From: Alloalcanivorax profundimaris
GTDB lineage: Bacteria; Pseudomonadota; Gammaproteobacteria; Pseudomonadales; Alcanivoracaceae
NCBI RefSeq assembly: GCF_015265435.1
Contig: NZ_JABJWH010000006.1
Coordinates: forward strand, 248,001 to 312,000
Direction of reading: 5' to 3'
Length of the DNA stretch: 64,000 bases
In this document: piece after piece, positions 46,363-59,381 of the stretch
How positions within the stretch are numbered: position 1 is the stretch's first letter
How the letters are laid out: every line of letters begins with the position of its first letter
Notes under the pieces: model-generated
Database searches by the model: none
The model's input: only the letters and a program-made list of their open reading frames with translations
Told to the model about the DNA's origin: nothing
Made by a program: the position numbers and the translations under genes

Positions 46363-47166
46363 TCAAGGCTGGCAGCTTTGCCGGAATGTATCGTCCAGCA
46401 GCGGTGGCAACGTCAAAGTCCGGAAGCCGAGCGAGTCGGTGTACTGGCATAGCCGGGCGCGGCCCTCGGGGTCGCTGGCGTACAGGTAGTCGATGTGCAG
46501 CACCGGCTTACCGGCTTCGATGAAAGGAGTGAGCATGCCGCACTCGTTCCACTCATGGCAGGACTCGTTGACGGCGAAGTCAAAGTACGCCACCAGATCC
46601 TCGACCTGGCCGAGGTCGTTCTTGAGAGAAATCGCCAGGCCGCGCTGATGGGCCTGGCCGGCCAGCCAGGTGTTGTAGTCGAGTTGGTCGGCGGCGGTGA
46701 GCGACAGGCCGTTGCGGTTGGAGTAGCCGTCCACGTTGTCCGGGTCCACTCCGTCGCATCCTTTTTCCACGGCCAGATCGAGTCGGTCCGCCATGATCGC
46801 GCGCACATTATCCGAGCGTATGTCCAGCCAGCGCTCTCCAGGCCAGTCGCCCAGGCGACGGCCCTTGTCGGCGGCGGTGAATCGGTCGGCGTCTTCGCGC
46901 CAGTTCTCGAAGGTGCCGGCGGAAAAGTAGCAGATCATCCGGTGGCCCTGAGCATGCAGGTCGTCGATCACGGTCTGGTTGGTGTCGAACAGGTCGAGCA
47001 CGTACAGATCAACGTCGTAGCCGGTGTTGGGTTCACCCTGCAATTGTACCTGCCAGTCCACGTCCACGGGAGGCTGGTACCAGTCAGCGGCACCGGCGAC
47101 CGGCGGGGCGGGCAGGGCGGCGGTGCTCAGCAAGGCGGTGATCAAATTGGCGAGCGAGGTGGCCAT
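46363..47166 (-). CDS. GH114-family secreted glycoside hydrolase (endo-alpha-1,4-polygalactosaminidase-like)
   Basis: A 267-residue exported TIM-barrel. Signal peptide SLANLITALLSTAALPAPPV. Family motifs: DVDLYVLDLFDTNQTVIDDL, MICYFSAGTFENWREDADRF, WPGERWLDIRSDNVRAIMAD, KGCDGVDPDNVDGYSNRNGL and FAVNESCHEWNEC, in which the DPDNVDG acidic pair is the expected active site. GH114 enzymes cut galactosaminogalactan-type polymers and are linked to biofilm exopolysaccharide. It stands alone on the minus strand; about 150 bp to the nucleotidase gene hold no feature. Confidence 0.86.
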   Translation of the reverse strand: MATSLANLITALLSTAALPAPPVAGAADWYQPPVDVDWQVQLQGEPNTGYDVDLYVLDLFDTNQTVIDDLHAQGHRMICYFSAGTFENWREDADRFTAADKGRRLGDWPGERWLDIRSDNVRAIMADRLDLAVEKGCDGVDPDNVDGYSNRNGLSLTAADQLDYNTWLAGQAHQRGLAISLKNDLGQVEDLVAYFDFAVNESCHEWNECGMLTPFIEAGKPVLHIDYLYASDPEGRARLCQYTDSLGFRTLTLPPLLDDTFRQSCQP

Positions 47167-47230
47167 TGGGTATCCCCGGGGCAGAATGGTCTCGGGGATG
47201 AATCTAGCACCACGGGGGCATTCCGGGCAG

Positions 47231-47258
47231 AAAAATCCGACGAGCGGCGCGCCGCTCG
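47231..47258 (-). terminator. Probable terminator of the acetolactate-synthase-like gene
   Basis: The perfect palindrome CGAGCGGCG-CGCCGCTCG (47241-47258) is followed on the minus strand by TCGGATTTTT. It begins just after the stop at 47269. Confidence 0.75.
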
Positions 47259-47268
47259 CCGGCGCGGG

Positions 47269-48912
47269 TCAGACCTTGCTGCTGAGCTCGCGGATTTCCT
47301 GGTTCAGGATGCGGTCGTTCATGCTGTAATCCACCGCCACGTCCACCACGTGCACGCCGCCGGTGGCGTAGCATTCCTCCACCTTGGGCACCAGGCCCTC
47401 GGTGCTTTCCACGCGGTGGCCCTGGGCGCCGTAGGCCTTGGCGTAGGCGACGAAGTCCGGGTTGTGGAAGTCCAGGCCGAAGTCGTGGAAGTCCATTTGC
47501 TTCTGCTTCCACTTGATCATGCCGTAGCCGTCGTCGCGCAGGATCAGGATCACCAGATCCAGATTCAGGCGCACCGCGGTTTCCAGCTCCTGGGAGTTCA
47601 TCATGAAGCCGCCGTCGCCGCACACCGCCATTACCCGGCGGTCCGGATGCACCATCTTGGCGGCCATGGCCGAGGGCAGGCCGGCGCCCATGCTGGCCAG
47701 GGCGTTGTCCAGCAGCACGGTGTTGGGGTGGGTGGCCGGGTAGTTGCGCGCGAACCAGATTTTGTACATGCCGTTGTCCAGGGCGATGATGCCGTCGCTG
47801 GGCATGACCCGGCGAATCTCGCGCACCAGCCGCTGGGGCAGAATCGGGAAGCGGTCGTCCCGGGCGCCCTCGGCGATGTGTTTCTGCAGGGCGTCGCGCA
47901 CCCGGTGGAAGTCGGCGAAGCTCCAGTGCTCCTGGGGCGCCAGGCGCTCCTTGAGCTGCCACAGGCTGTTGGCGATGTCGCCCACCACCTCGATCTGCGG
48001 GAAATAGACCGGATCCACCTGGGCGGAATTGAAGTTGATGTGCACCACCTCGGCGCCGCCGGGCTGCATGAAGAAGGGCGGCTTCTCCACCACGTCGTGG
48101 CCGACGTTGATGATCAGGTCGGCGGCATCGATGGCGCGGTGCACGAAGTCGCCGTCGGAGAGCGCCGTGTTGCCCAGGAAGTGGGCGCCGGTCTCGTCCA
48201 CCACGCCCTTGCCCATCTGGGTGGTGATGGCGGGGATGCCGAGCTTCTCGATGAACTGGCGCAGCATCTTGCTGGTGAGCTTGCGGTTGGCGCCGGCGCC
48301 CACCACGATGAGCGGCTTGCGGGCGCCCTTGATGGCTTCCACGGCGCGGCAGATGGCCTTGTCCTCGGCGATCGGCCGGCGCGTCAGGCTCGGCTCCAGC
48401 ACCGGCATGGTGGAATGCTCGCGGGCGATGTCCTCGGGCAGCTCCAGGTGGGTGGCGCCGGGGCGCTCCTCCTGGGCCAGCCGGAACGCCTCGCGTACCC
48501 GGGCGGGAATGGTGTCGCCGCTGACCACCTGCTTGGTGAACTTGGTCAGCGGACGCATCATGTCGACCACGTCGATGATCTGGAACTGACCCTGCTTGCT
48601 GGACTTGATCGGCTTCTGGCCGGTGATCATCACCATCGGCATGGCGCCCAGCTGGGCGTAGGCGGCGGCGGTCACGAAGTTGGTGGCGCCGGGGCCCAGG
48701 GTGGACAGGCAGGCGCAGGCCTTGCCGGTGAGCCGGCCGTAGGTGGCGGCCATGAAGCCGGCGGCCTGCTCGTGGCGGGTGATCACCAGCTGGATGGAGC
48801 GGGAACCGCGCAGGGCTTCCAGCAAATCGAGGTTTTCCTCGCCGGGAATGGCGAAGACGTATTCCACGCCTTCCGCTTCCAGGGCCCTGACGAACAGATC
48901 CGAAGCTTTCAT
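47269..48912 (-). CDS. Acetolactate synthase large-subunit-like ThDP enzyme
   Basis: A 547-residue thiamine diphosphate enzyme. Catalytic glutamate in LVITRHEQAAGFMAATYGRL, and the ThDP motif CGDGGFMMNSQELETAVRLN with RDDGYGMIKWKQ at the end. The sequence GLDFHNPDFVAYAKAYGAQG and the absence of a small regulatory subunit gene beside it suggest the catabolic, FAD-independent acetolactate synthase type (AlsS-like) rather than IlvB of the branched-chain pathway. No alsD follows, so the physiological role (acetoin, or a different 2-oxo acid) is open. ATG 48912 follows AAGGAGAGCC. Confidence 0.82.
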   Translation of the reverse strand: MKASDLFVRALEAEGVEYVFAIPGEENLDLLEALRGSRSIQLVITRHEQAAGFMAATYGRLTGKACACLSTLGPGATNFVTAAAYAQLGAMPMVMITGQKPIKSSKQGQFQIIDVVDMMRPLTKFTKQVVSGDTIPARVREAFRLAQEERPGATHLELPEDIAREHSTMPVLEPSLTRRPIAEDKAICRAVEAIKGARKPLIVVGAGANRKLTSKMLRQFIEKLGIPAITTQMGKGVVDETGAHFLGNTALSDGDFVHRAIDAADLIINVGHDVVEKPPFFMQPGGAEVVHINFNSAQVDPVYFPQIEVVGDIANSLWQLKERLAPQEHWSFADFHRVRDALQKHIAEGARDDRFPILPQRLVREIRRVMPSDGIIALDNGMYKIWFARNYPATHPNTVLLDNALASMGAGLPSAMAAKMVHPDRRVMAVCGDGGFMMNSQELETAVRLNLDLVILILRDDGYGMIKWKQKQMDFHDFGLDFHNPDFVAYAKAYGAQGHRVESTEGLVPKVEECYATGGVHVVDVAVDYSMNDRILNQEIRELSSKV

Positions 48913-49093
48913 TCAGGCTCTCCTTACCGGCGCGCGGCTCGCGCACCCTTCATTCTTCGATTGGCGGGGGTCGCCATGCTGGCGGTTACTATAACGCGAC
49001 GACGGCGCGGGCGGGTATGGGGAATACTGATACGGGGTATTGGTCGGGACGATGCGGGGCGTGGTGTCGCGGCTCAGGCCGCCGGCGCGGCCC

Positions 49094-49312
49094 TTAATGC
49101 CAGGTGCCCTCGATGTTCTCGCACTGCTCCAGGAATTCCTCGGCGCTCATTTCCACGGTGTCCTCGTCGTCGCCGTCGAGGTGGCTGGTGACCTGCTCCT
49201 TGAGCTGGCCCACCACGGTGGTCATCATCGCCAGGGTTTCCTCCACCTGCTCAATGGCGGAGAGAAGATCGCGGGCTTCCTCCTGGAAATCGTCGTGGTC
49301 TTGATCGCTCAT
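49094..49312 (-). CDS. Small acidic protein, hypothetical
   Basis: A 72-residue acidic protein starting at ATG 49312 four bases after GGAGG: MSDQDHDDFQEEARDLLSAI and EQVEETLAMMTTVVGQLKEQ suggest an amphipathic helical hairpin, then the acidic tail DGDDEDTVEMSAEEFLEQCE. No family recognised. It lies downstream of nrdB on the same strand behind a GC stem-loop. A longer frame to 49378 would run through that stem-loop. Confidence 0.6.
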   Translation of the reverse strand: MSDQDHDDFQEEARDLLSAIEQVEETLAMMTTVVGQLKEQVTSHLDGDDEDTVEMSAEEFLEQCENIEGTWH

Positions 49313-49353
49313 GCGGCCTCCGTGAATGGTCCCCGATATGGTGCCAAAGGACG

Positions 49354-49376
49354 GGGGCGGGGACAAACCCCGCCCC
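49354..49376 (-). terminator. GC stem-loop after nrdB, probable terminator
   Basis: GGGGCGGGG (49354-49362), loop of five, CCCCGCCCC (49368-49376): nine perfect pairs, 12 bases after the nrdB stop. There is no clear T-run on the minus strand (CGTCCTTTGG), so it may attenuate or protect the nrdB mRNA rather than terminate fully. Confidence 0.55.
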
Positions 49377-49388
49377 ACGGAGCCGGGC

Positions 49389-50720
<1,332 letters not shown>

Positions 50721-50766
50721 GTCTCTCTCCATTCATTCTGTGCGTTCGGGCGCGGGCCAGCCAGGG

Positions 50767-53670
<2,904 letters not shown>

Positions 53671-53778
53671 GATGCCCTCTCCGTATCGATATCGGTGCGT
53701 TATGTGCTGTTCATCGGGTTCGCGTCGCCGGTCACCGGACAGGGTGGCGGGGGCCGGGGATGCGCTCCGGCGGCGCGA

Positions 53779-53794
53779 ACACCATATATAGTGT
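53779..53794. promoter_or_regulatory. NrdR box 1
   Basis: ACACCATATATAGTGT is a 16-bp near-perfect palindrome matching the known NrdR box pattern (ACACWATATATWGTGT) except for one base. It is 109 bp upstream of the nrdA start. NrdR represses ribonucleotide reductase genes when dATP is high. Confidence 0.82.
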
Positions 53795-54010
53795 TCCGTG
53801 TACTGCTGCGTGGATCGGGCGGAGCCTGTGTCGTTGTCCGTCGGGGGCCGTAAGCGGCTGATCCGGCGGCCTTTTTCCGGGGACTGCGAAGCGGGGTGCC
53901 GCCAGCCCGGGAAGTGCCATGAAAACCCAATATCTTGGGGTCGCTGCCCGATAGGACTACAATTTATAGGTGAGGCCGGGCTTTTGCAATCCTTCCCGCT
54001 GGGGAAATCC

Positions 54011-54051
54011 TGTGGATAATCTGTGGGGGGAATGTGGGTCTCTGTGGGCAA
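54011..54051. promoter_or_regulatory. DnaA box and helically phased TGTGG repeats
   Basis: TGTGGATAA (54011-54019) is the exact reverse complement of the consensus DnaA box TTATCCACA. TGTGG recurs at 54022, 54033 and 54043, spaced 11, 11 and 10 bp, so all lie on one face of the helix; the last unit, TGTGGGCAA, is a DnaA-box variant. DnaA control of nrdAB is established in E. coli; the array in this organism is my reading. Confidence 0.6.
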
Positions 54052-54081
54052 CGGAGCGGGGTGCTTGGGCCGGCGGCGGAA

Positions 54082-54097
54082 ACCCTATATATTGTGC
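54082..54097. promoter_or_regulatory. NrdR-like box 2
   Basis: ACCCTATATATTGTGC matches 14 of 16 positions of the NrdR box pattern. It lies 92 bp before the rstA start and over 400 bp from nrdA, so it may also affect rstAB or form a looped complex with box 1. Confidence 0.55.
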
Positions 54098-54188
54098 CGC
54101 CGGCGCCGCCACGCGCCGGTTGCCCGCGCGCACGGGTGTGCGTATAAAAGAATGCGAACGGCTAACAACCAAGAAGGATAAGGACGGG

Positions 54189-54911
54189 ATGACCACCGTG
54201 CAGGATAACCCGCCGACGATCATGATCGTCGAAGATGATGAGCGTCTCGCCGATCTCACCTGTGAATATCTGCGCTCCAACGGCCTCGAGGTCACCGTGG
54301 TGAGTGACGGCGAGGAGGCGATCCGCCGCATTCGTTCCGAGCAGCCCGACCTGGTGGTGCTGGATCTGATGCTGCCCGGCGCCGACGGCCTGACCGTCTG
54401 CCGCGAGGTGCGTGGCGCCTACAAGAATCCCATCCTCATGCTCACCGCCCGCACCGACGACATGGATCAGGTGCTGGGCCTGGAAATGGGCGCCGACGAT
54501 TACGTCGCCAAGCCGGTCAAGCCGCGCGTGCTGCTGGCGCGCATCCGCGCCCTGTTGCGCCGGGTGGAAACCGACAGCGAGCGCGACAGTTCGCCGTCGC
54601 GGCTGGAATTCGGCGTTCTGGTGATCGACAACTCCGCCCGCGAGGTGACCCTGCGCGGCCAGTCCGTGGACCTGACCAGCGCCGAGTACGATCTGCTCTG
54701 GCTGCTGGCCTCCAACGCCGGCACCGTGCTGTCCCGCGAGACCATTTTCGAGAAGCTGCGCGGCATCCAGTACGACGGCCAGGACCGTTCCATCGACGTG
54801 CGCATTTCCCGCATCCGCCCCAAGGTGGGCGACGATCCGGAGAACCCCAAGCGTATCAAGACGGTGCGCTCCAAGGGCTATCTGTTCGTCAAGGAAATGA
54901 GCTCCGGCTAA
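54189..54911 (+). CDS. rstA: OmpR-family response regulator (RstA-like)
   Basis: A 240-residue response regulator: receiver domain with MIVEDDERLADLTCEYLRSN, phospho-acceptor aspartate in LVVLDLMLPGADGLTVCREV and KPVKPRVLLARIRALL, then a winged helix with SAEYDLLWLLASNAGTVLSR and LRGIQYDGQDRSIDVRISRI, which matches RstA. ATG 54189 follows AAGGATAAGGACGGG. It precedes the kinase gene by 18 bases. Confidence 0.92.
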   Translation: MTTVQDNPPTIMIVEDDERLADLTCEYLRSNGLEVTVVSDGEEAIRRIRSEQPDLVVLDLMLPGADGLTVCREVRGAYKNPILMLTARTDDMDQVLGLEMGADDYVAKPVKPRVLLARIRALLRRVETDSERDSSPSRLEFGVLVIDNSAREVTLRGQSVDLTSAEYDLLWLLASNAGTVLSRETIFEKLRGIQYDGQDRSIDVRISRIRPKVGDDPENPKRIKTVRSKGYLFVKEMSSG

Positions 54912-54929
54912 CCCCGGCGGGGGAATTCC

Positions 54930-56570
54930 TTGAACAGCATCTTCGTCCGCATCTACGGCGGTATCCTGGTGGCGCTGCTGATCATCGGCGCGCTCACCTA
55001 CGCCGGCGTGGAGCTGGTCAACGATTACCGCTCCCTGCTTTACCGCGAACGCATGGCCAAGGGCACCTTCCACCTGATGGCGGAGAGCTACCGGGGCCTG
55101 GACGAGGCCGGCCGCCAGGCCCGTTCGCTGGCGCTGACCCGCCTGTTCGGCGCGCCGGTGGAGGCGCGCACCGGCGAGAGTCTGGAGCTCTCCTACCGGG
55201 AGGCCCTGCACCTGGGGGACCAGCGGGTGGTGCTGCGCGGCGAGCCGGACGGTAACACCGTCACCGTGCTCTACCGGCTGCCCACCGACGGTCTTTACCT
55301 GCGCGCGCGGCTGAGCCGCTTGTCCGAGCAGCAGGCCCGCGCCACCGCCCAGCTGGTGCTCGACCATCTGCGCGCCCGGCCCCGGGCCCGTTGGGACGAG
55401 GCGCTCGCCGAGCTGAACCGGGAATTCGGCTATCCGCTGGTGCTGCGGCGCCAGTCCAGCCTGGAGCTGGACGGCGAGCAGCGCAGCCGGCTGGGCCGCG
55501 ACGAGGTGGTGCTGTCGCTGTCCGACAGTACCCGCCGCGACGCCGGCGTGCGGGTCCTGGTGCCGGTGGACGACGACGCCGGCGATCCCCGGGTGCTGGT
55601 CATGGGGCCGCTGCATCTGTTCGACCAGTTTCCCTGGCAGTTGCTGAGCATCGCCGGGGTGCTGGCGCTGCTGATGGTGGCGGTGTCCACCTACCTGCAG
55701 GTGCGCCCGCTGCAGACCCGGTTGCGGCGCCTGGACCGGGCGGTGAAGCGCCTGGGCAGTGGCGATCTGGGGGCCTACGCGGACATTCCCGGCAACGACC
55801 CCATCGGCCAGGTGGCGGAAACCTTCAACGGCATGACCGCCCACATCCGGCGTCTGATCGAGGCCCAGCGGGAGATGACCCGGGCGGTGTCCCACGAGTT
55901 GCGCACCCCGGTGGCGCGGTTGCGTTTCGGGCTGGAAATGCTGGCCGACTGCGAATCCGCCGAGGAGCGCCGGGACAAGCTCAACGCCCTGGACAAGGAC
56001 ATCGACCAGCTCGACCGCCTGATCGACGAGATTCTCACTTACGCGCGCCTGGAAGAGGGCACCCCCAACATTGAGTTCCAGCCGGTGTACGTGCGCGAAA
56101 TCTGCGAGCAGCTGGCCGCCGAGCTGGACGGCATTCGCGGCGAGATCGCGGTGGAGGTGGCCGGCGCCGAGGACCTGACCCTGGACGGTGACCCGCGCTA
56201 TCTGCACCGCATCCTGCAGAACCTGGTCACCAACGCCCTGCGCTACGCCAACAGCCGGGTGCGCATGACCCTGAGCGAGGAGGGCGACCGGGTGGTGCTG
56301 GACGTGGACGACGACGGCAAGGGCATTCCCGAGCACCAGCGCGAGCGGGTGTTCAAGCCCTTCGCCCGCCTCGACAAGAGCCGCCACCGGGCCAGCGGCG
56401 GCTACGGCCTGGGGCTGTCCATCGTCAAGCGGGTGGTCGATTGGCACGGCGGCGCGATTCAGATCTCCGAAAGCGAATGGGGCGGCGCGCGCTTTCGTGT
56501 CATCCTGCCCCGTCACCAGCAAAAACAGCACGTGCTGGGCCGCCGCCGGGGCCTTCAGCAAAGCGGTTGA
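54930..56570 (+). CDS. rstB: Sensor histidine kinase (RstB-like)
   Basis: A 546-residue membrane kinase starting at a TTG codon ([20 protein letters not shown]), with the usual RstB N-terminus. Helix 1 at residues 6-28, a periplasmic domain of about 200 residues, helix 2 near 233-255, a HAMP domain, then the phospho-acceptor histidine in [20 protein letters not shown] and ATPase motifs [20 protein letters not shown] and [14 protein letters not shown]. Its stop codon lies inside a REP element (56562-56585), so the last residues (QQSG) are REP-encoded. Partner of RstA; the signal is unknown. Confidence 0.9.
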   Translation: MNSIFVRIYGGILVALLIIGALTYAGVELVNDYRSLLYRERMAKGTFHLMAESYRGLDEAGRQARSLALTRLFGAPVEARTGESLELSYREALHLGDQRVVLRGEPDGNTVTVLYRLPTDGLYLRARLSRLSEQQARATAQLVLDHLRARPRARWDEALAELNREFGYPLVLRRQSSLELDGEQRSRLGRDEVVLSLSDSTRRDAGVRVLVPVDDDAGDPRVLVMGPLHLFDQFPWQLLSIAGVLALLMVAVSTYLQVRPLQTRLRRLDRAVKRLGSGDLGAYADIPGNDPIGQVAETFNGMTAHIRRLIEAQREMTRAVSHELRTPVARLRFGLEMLADCESAEERRDKLNALDKDIDQLDRLIDEILTYARLEEGTPNIEFQPVYVREICEQLAAELDGIRGEIAVEVAGAEDLTLDGDPRYLHRILQNLVTNALRYANSRVRMTLSEEGDRVVLDVDDDGKGIPEHQRERVFKPFARLDKSRHRASGGYGLGLSIVKRVVDWHGGAIQISESEWGGARFRVILPRHQQKQHVLGRRRGLQQSG

Positions 56571-56585
56571 AGCCGCTCCCACGAA
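56562..56585. repeat. REP unit at the rstB stop codon
   Basis: On the minus strand the unit reads TTCGTGGGAGCGGCTTCAAC followed by CGCT, a typical Pseudomonas REP sequence (GTGGGAGCGGCTT core) with an AGCGG/CCGCT stem. It spans the last codons and the stop of rstB. Confidence 0.82.
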
Positions 56586-56616
56586 CGCTTATGCAAACGA
56601 CAAAAAGGGAATGAGC

Positions 56617-58107
56617 ATGGCTTCCTACCTTCTCGCCATCGACCAGGGCACCACCAGCTCCCGCGCCATCGTGTTCGACCGCCACGGGGAAGCCGTGGGC
56701 CAGGCGCAGAAGGAATTCCGTCAGCATTTCCCCCGCGACGGCTGGGTCGAGCACGACGCCATGGAGATCTGGAACGACGCTCTGACGCTGTGCCGCCAGG
56801 CGCTGCGCAACGCCGGCGTGGAAGCCGCCGACCTGGCCGGCATCGGCATCACCAACCAGCGCGAAACCACGGTGCTCTGGGACCGCCACACCGGCGAGCC
56901 CCTGGCCCGGGCCATCGTCTGGCAGGACCGGCGCACCGCCGACCGCTGCCAGGCCCTCAAGGACGGCGGCCACGAGGAACCGGTGCGCGCGCGCACCGGC
57001 CTGCTGCTGGACCCCTATTTCTCCGCCACCAAGCTGGGCTGGCTGCTGGACAACGTGGACGGCGCCCGGCGCCGCGCCGAGGCCGGCGAGCTGGCGTTCG
57101 GCACCATCGACTGCTGGTTGCTGTGGAAGCTCACCCACGGCCGGGTGCACGCCACCGACGCCACCAACGCCTCGCGGACCCTGCTGTTCAACATCCATGA
57201 ACAACGCTGGGACCCGGAGTTGCTGGCGTTGTTCGACATTCCCGCCTCGCTGCTGCCGGAGGTGCGTGACAGCGCCGGCGAGTTCGGCCGCACCGACACC
57301 GGCCTGCTGGGCGCCCCGGTGCCGGTGGCGGGCATCGCCGGTGACCAGCAGGCGGCCCTGGTGGGGCAGGCCTGTTTCGAGCCGGGCATGGTGAAAAGCA
57401 CCTACGGCACCGGTTGCTTCATGGTCATGAACACCGGCCAGGCGGTGCATTCGGACAACCGCCTGCTGACCACCGTGGGCTACCGCCTGAACGGACGCAC
57501 CACCTATGCCCTGGAAGGCTCCATCTTCGTCGCCGGCGCCGCCATCCAGTGGCTGCGCGACGGCCTCAACCTGATTTCCCACGCCAGCGAGACCGAGGCC
57601 CTGGCGCGCCGGGTGGGCTCCGCCGGCGGCGTCTATCTGGTGCCGGCGTTCACCGGCCTGGGGGCGCCCTGGTGGGACCCCCACGCCCGCGGCGCCCTGC
57701 TCGGGCTGACCCGGGACACCGGCATCGCCGAGGTGGTCACCGCCGGTCTCGAGGCGGTCTGTTATCAGTCCCGGGACCTGCTGGAAGCGATGGCGGCGGA
57801 TTGTGGGCGCCGGCCCACCGCCCTGCGCGTGGACGGTGGCATGGTGGTCAACAACTGGCTCAGCCAGACCCTGGCCGACGTGCTCGGCGTGCGCGTGGAC
57901 CGGCCCCGGGTCACCGAAACCACCGCCCTGGGCGCCGCCTACCTGGCCGGCCTGGGCGTGGGCTGGTTCGATGATCTGCCGGCGGTGGCCGAGCACTGGC
58001 AGCGCGATCGGGCCTTCGAGCCGGCCCTGGACGAAGCGGAGCGCGAACGCCGTTATCAGGGTTGGTGTGAAGCGGTTCAGCGTGTGTGTTCGGATAGTCG
58101 GCGGTGA
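56617..58107 (+). CDS. glpK: Glycerol kinase
   Basis: A 496-residue FGGY-family kinase: [20 protein letters not shown] (phosphate loop), [47 protein letters not shown] and [40 protein letters not shown]. It phosphorylates glycerol to glycerol 3-phosphate with ATP. No glpF or glpD is adjacent. ATG 56617 is placed six bases after AAGGGA; an ATG at 56611 has no room for a ribosome binding site. Confidence 0.96.
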   Translation: MASYLLAIDQGTTSSRAIVFDRHGEAVGQAQKEFRQHFPRDGWVEHDAMEIWNDALTLCRQALRNAGVEAADLAGIGITNQRETTVLWDRHTGEPLARAIVWQDRRTADRCQALKDGGHEEPVRARTGLLLDPYFSATKLGWLLDNVDGARRRAEAGELAFGTIDCWLLWKLTHGRVHATDATNASRTLLFNIHEQRWDPELLALFDIPASLLPEVRDSAGEFGRTDTGLLGAPVPVAGIAGDQQAALVGQACFEPGMVKSTYGTGCFMVMNTGQAVHSDNRLLTTVGYRLNGRTTYALEGSIFVAGAAIQWLRDGLNLISHASETEALARRVGSAGGVYLVPAFTGLGAPWWDPHARGALLGLTRDTGIAEVVTAGLEAVCYQSRDLLEAMAADCGRRPTALRVDGGMVVNNWLSQTLADVLGVRVDRPRVTETTALGAAYLAGLGVGWFDDLPAVAEHWQRDRAFEPALDEAERERRYQGWCEAVQRVCSDSRR

Positions 58108-58196
58108 ATTCCCGACCAAAAATGTGATTTGACGCACATTTTTAATTATCATCGGCGAAAGTTGCCGGTGTCCTGTCGATCCATCATTCCTAGCCC

Positions 58197-58219
58197 CCCG
58201 TGACGCCTGGCGTCACGGG
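58197..58219. terminator. Perfect 11-bp stem-loop after glpK
   Basis: CCCGTGACGCC (58197-58207), T, GGCGTCACGGG (58209-58219). It lies 90 bases after glpK and 60 before the GGDEF pair. No T-run follows, so it is a stem-loop of uncertain role (Rho-linked end or mRNA stabiliser), possibly also a regulator site. Confidence 0.4.
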
Positions 58220-58280
58220 CCGGGGACGTTTGCGTTGAGCGCCGGTTCGTTGTGCATCATGGCCTTGGGGGAAGGAGCGT

Positions 58281-59381
58281 ATGCGCGGATGGCGCTGCAC
58301 GGCGCCCGACCGGCGCCAGGAATTCTACCTGCGCCGGCTGGCGTTCGCTTTGCTGGTGGGCGGCGCGGCCCACACCCTGGTGTGCTGGCTGACGCTGCAA
58401 TGGGGCTTCTTCCGTGGCGGCGAGAATGCTTTCTGGCGCCTGTTCGCGGTGATCTGGGGCGGCCACCTGGCCTTGCTTGCCTTCGCGCAGAGCGGCGCCA
58501 ACCGGCGCCTGCGCGACCCGGCCATGACCGAACCCCTGATGATCTGGTCGACCCTGGTGCTGCTGCTCTCCGTGGTGTTCGTGGAGCAGGCCCAGCTGGC
58601 GGTGATGACCTTCTTCTTCGCGGTGCTGCACCAGGGCGTGTTCCGGGTGCGCCGGCGCGCGGTGGCGCGGGCCGCCGTGGTGGCCGTGGCCGGCTACGGG
58701 CTGGTGTTGCTGTCGCTGCGCCTGCAGGGGGATTTGACCCGGCCCGCCGCCGCCTGGAGTCAGTGGCTGCTGTTCGCCTTCACCACCCTGGCCATGGTGT
58801 TGCTGGCCAGCGAGATCTCCACCATCCGCCTGCGGCTGCGCCAGCGCAACGGCCAGCTCTCCGAACTGCTGGAACGGATTCAGGACCTGGCGGTGAAGGA
58901 CGAGCTCACCGGCCTGTACTCCCGTCGCCATGCCATGGAACTGCTCGCCAAGAGCTGTGGCCAGGCGCGCCGGGGCGCCTTCTTGCTGGCGGTGGCGTTC
59001 GTCGACCTGGATCATTTCAAGCGCATCAACGACCGCCATGGCCACCTGTTCGGCGACCGGGTGCTGATGCGCTTCGCCGACCTGACCCGCCGTTACCTGG
59101 GTGAAAAGGATCTGGCCGCGCGGCTGGGCGGCGAGGAGTTCCTGCTGGTGCTGCCGGTGCTGGATCTGGCCCAGGCCCGCGCCACCGTGGAAGGCCTGAT
59201 GACGGCGCTGCGCGCCCAGCGGTTCATGGCGGCGCCGGCCCTGGAAGTGACCGCTTCCGTGGGGCTCACCGTGGTGGGCGCCACGGAGAGCCCGGACCAG
59301 GTGCTGGCCCGGGCCGACCGGCTGCTCTATCAGGCCAAGACCGGCGGCCGGGACCGCATCGTGATCGAGGGGCCGCCATGA
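58281..59381 (+). CDS. Diguanylate cyclase with membrane N-terminus, first of a tandem pair
   Basis: A 366-residue protein. About six hydrophobic helices (residues 15-175) act as an MASE2-like sensor region, then a coiled linker and a GGDEF domain from about 205 with DELTGLYSRRHAMELLAKSC, FVDLDHFKRINDRHGHLFGD and the active motif [15 protein letters not shown]. The allosteric inhibition site (RxxD five residues before GGEEF) is GEKD here, so feedback by c-di-GMP is probably absent. The stop overlaps the second cyclase gene by four bases. Confidence 0.9.
   Translation: MRGWRCTAPDRRQEFYLRRLAFALLVGGAAHTLVCWLTLQWGFFRGGENAFWRLFAVIWGGHLALLAFAQSGANRRLRDPAMTEPLMIWSTLVLLLSVVFVEQAQLAVMTFFFAVLHQGVFRVRRRAVARAAVVAVAGYGLVLLSLRLQGDLTRPAAAWSQWLLFAFTTLAMVLLASEISTIRLRLRQRNGQLSELLERIQDLAVKDELTGLYSRRHAMELLAKSCGQARRGAFLLAVAFVDLDHFKRINDRHGHLFGDRVLMRFADLTRRYLGEKDLAARLGGEEFLLVLPVLDLAQARATVEGLMTALRAQRFMAAPALEVTASVGLTVVGATESPDQVLARADRLLYQAKTGGRDRIVIEGPP

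Larger units (their letters stand above)
53671..54188. promoter_or_regulatory. Long intergenic regulatory region between nrdA and rstA (518 bp)
   Basis: No gene is supported here. It serves two divergent operons. Visible sites: a near-perfect NrdR box at 53779-53794, a sigma-70-like promoter toward nrdA (TTGCAA at 53989-53984 and TATAAA at 53968-53963 on the minus strand, spacer 15), a degenerate NrdR-like box at 53925-53940, a phased array of DnaA-box-like repeats at 54011-54051, and a second good NrdR-like box at 54082-54097. Confidence 0.7.
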
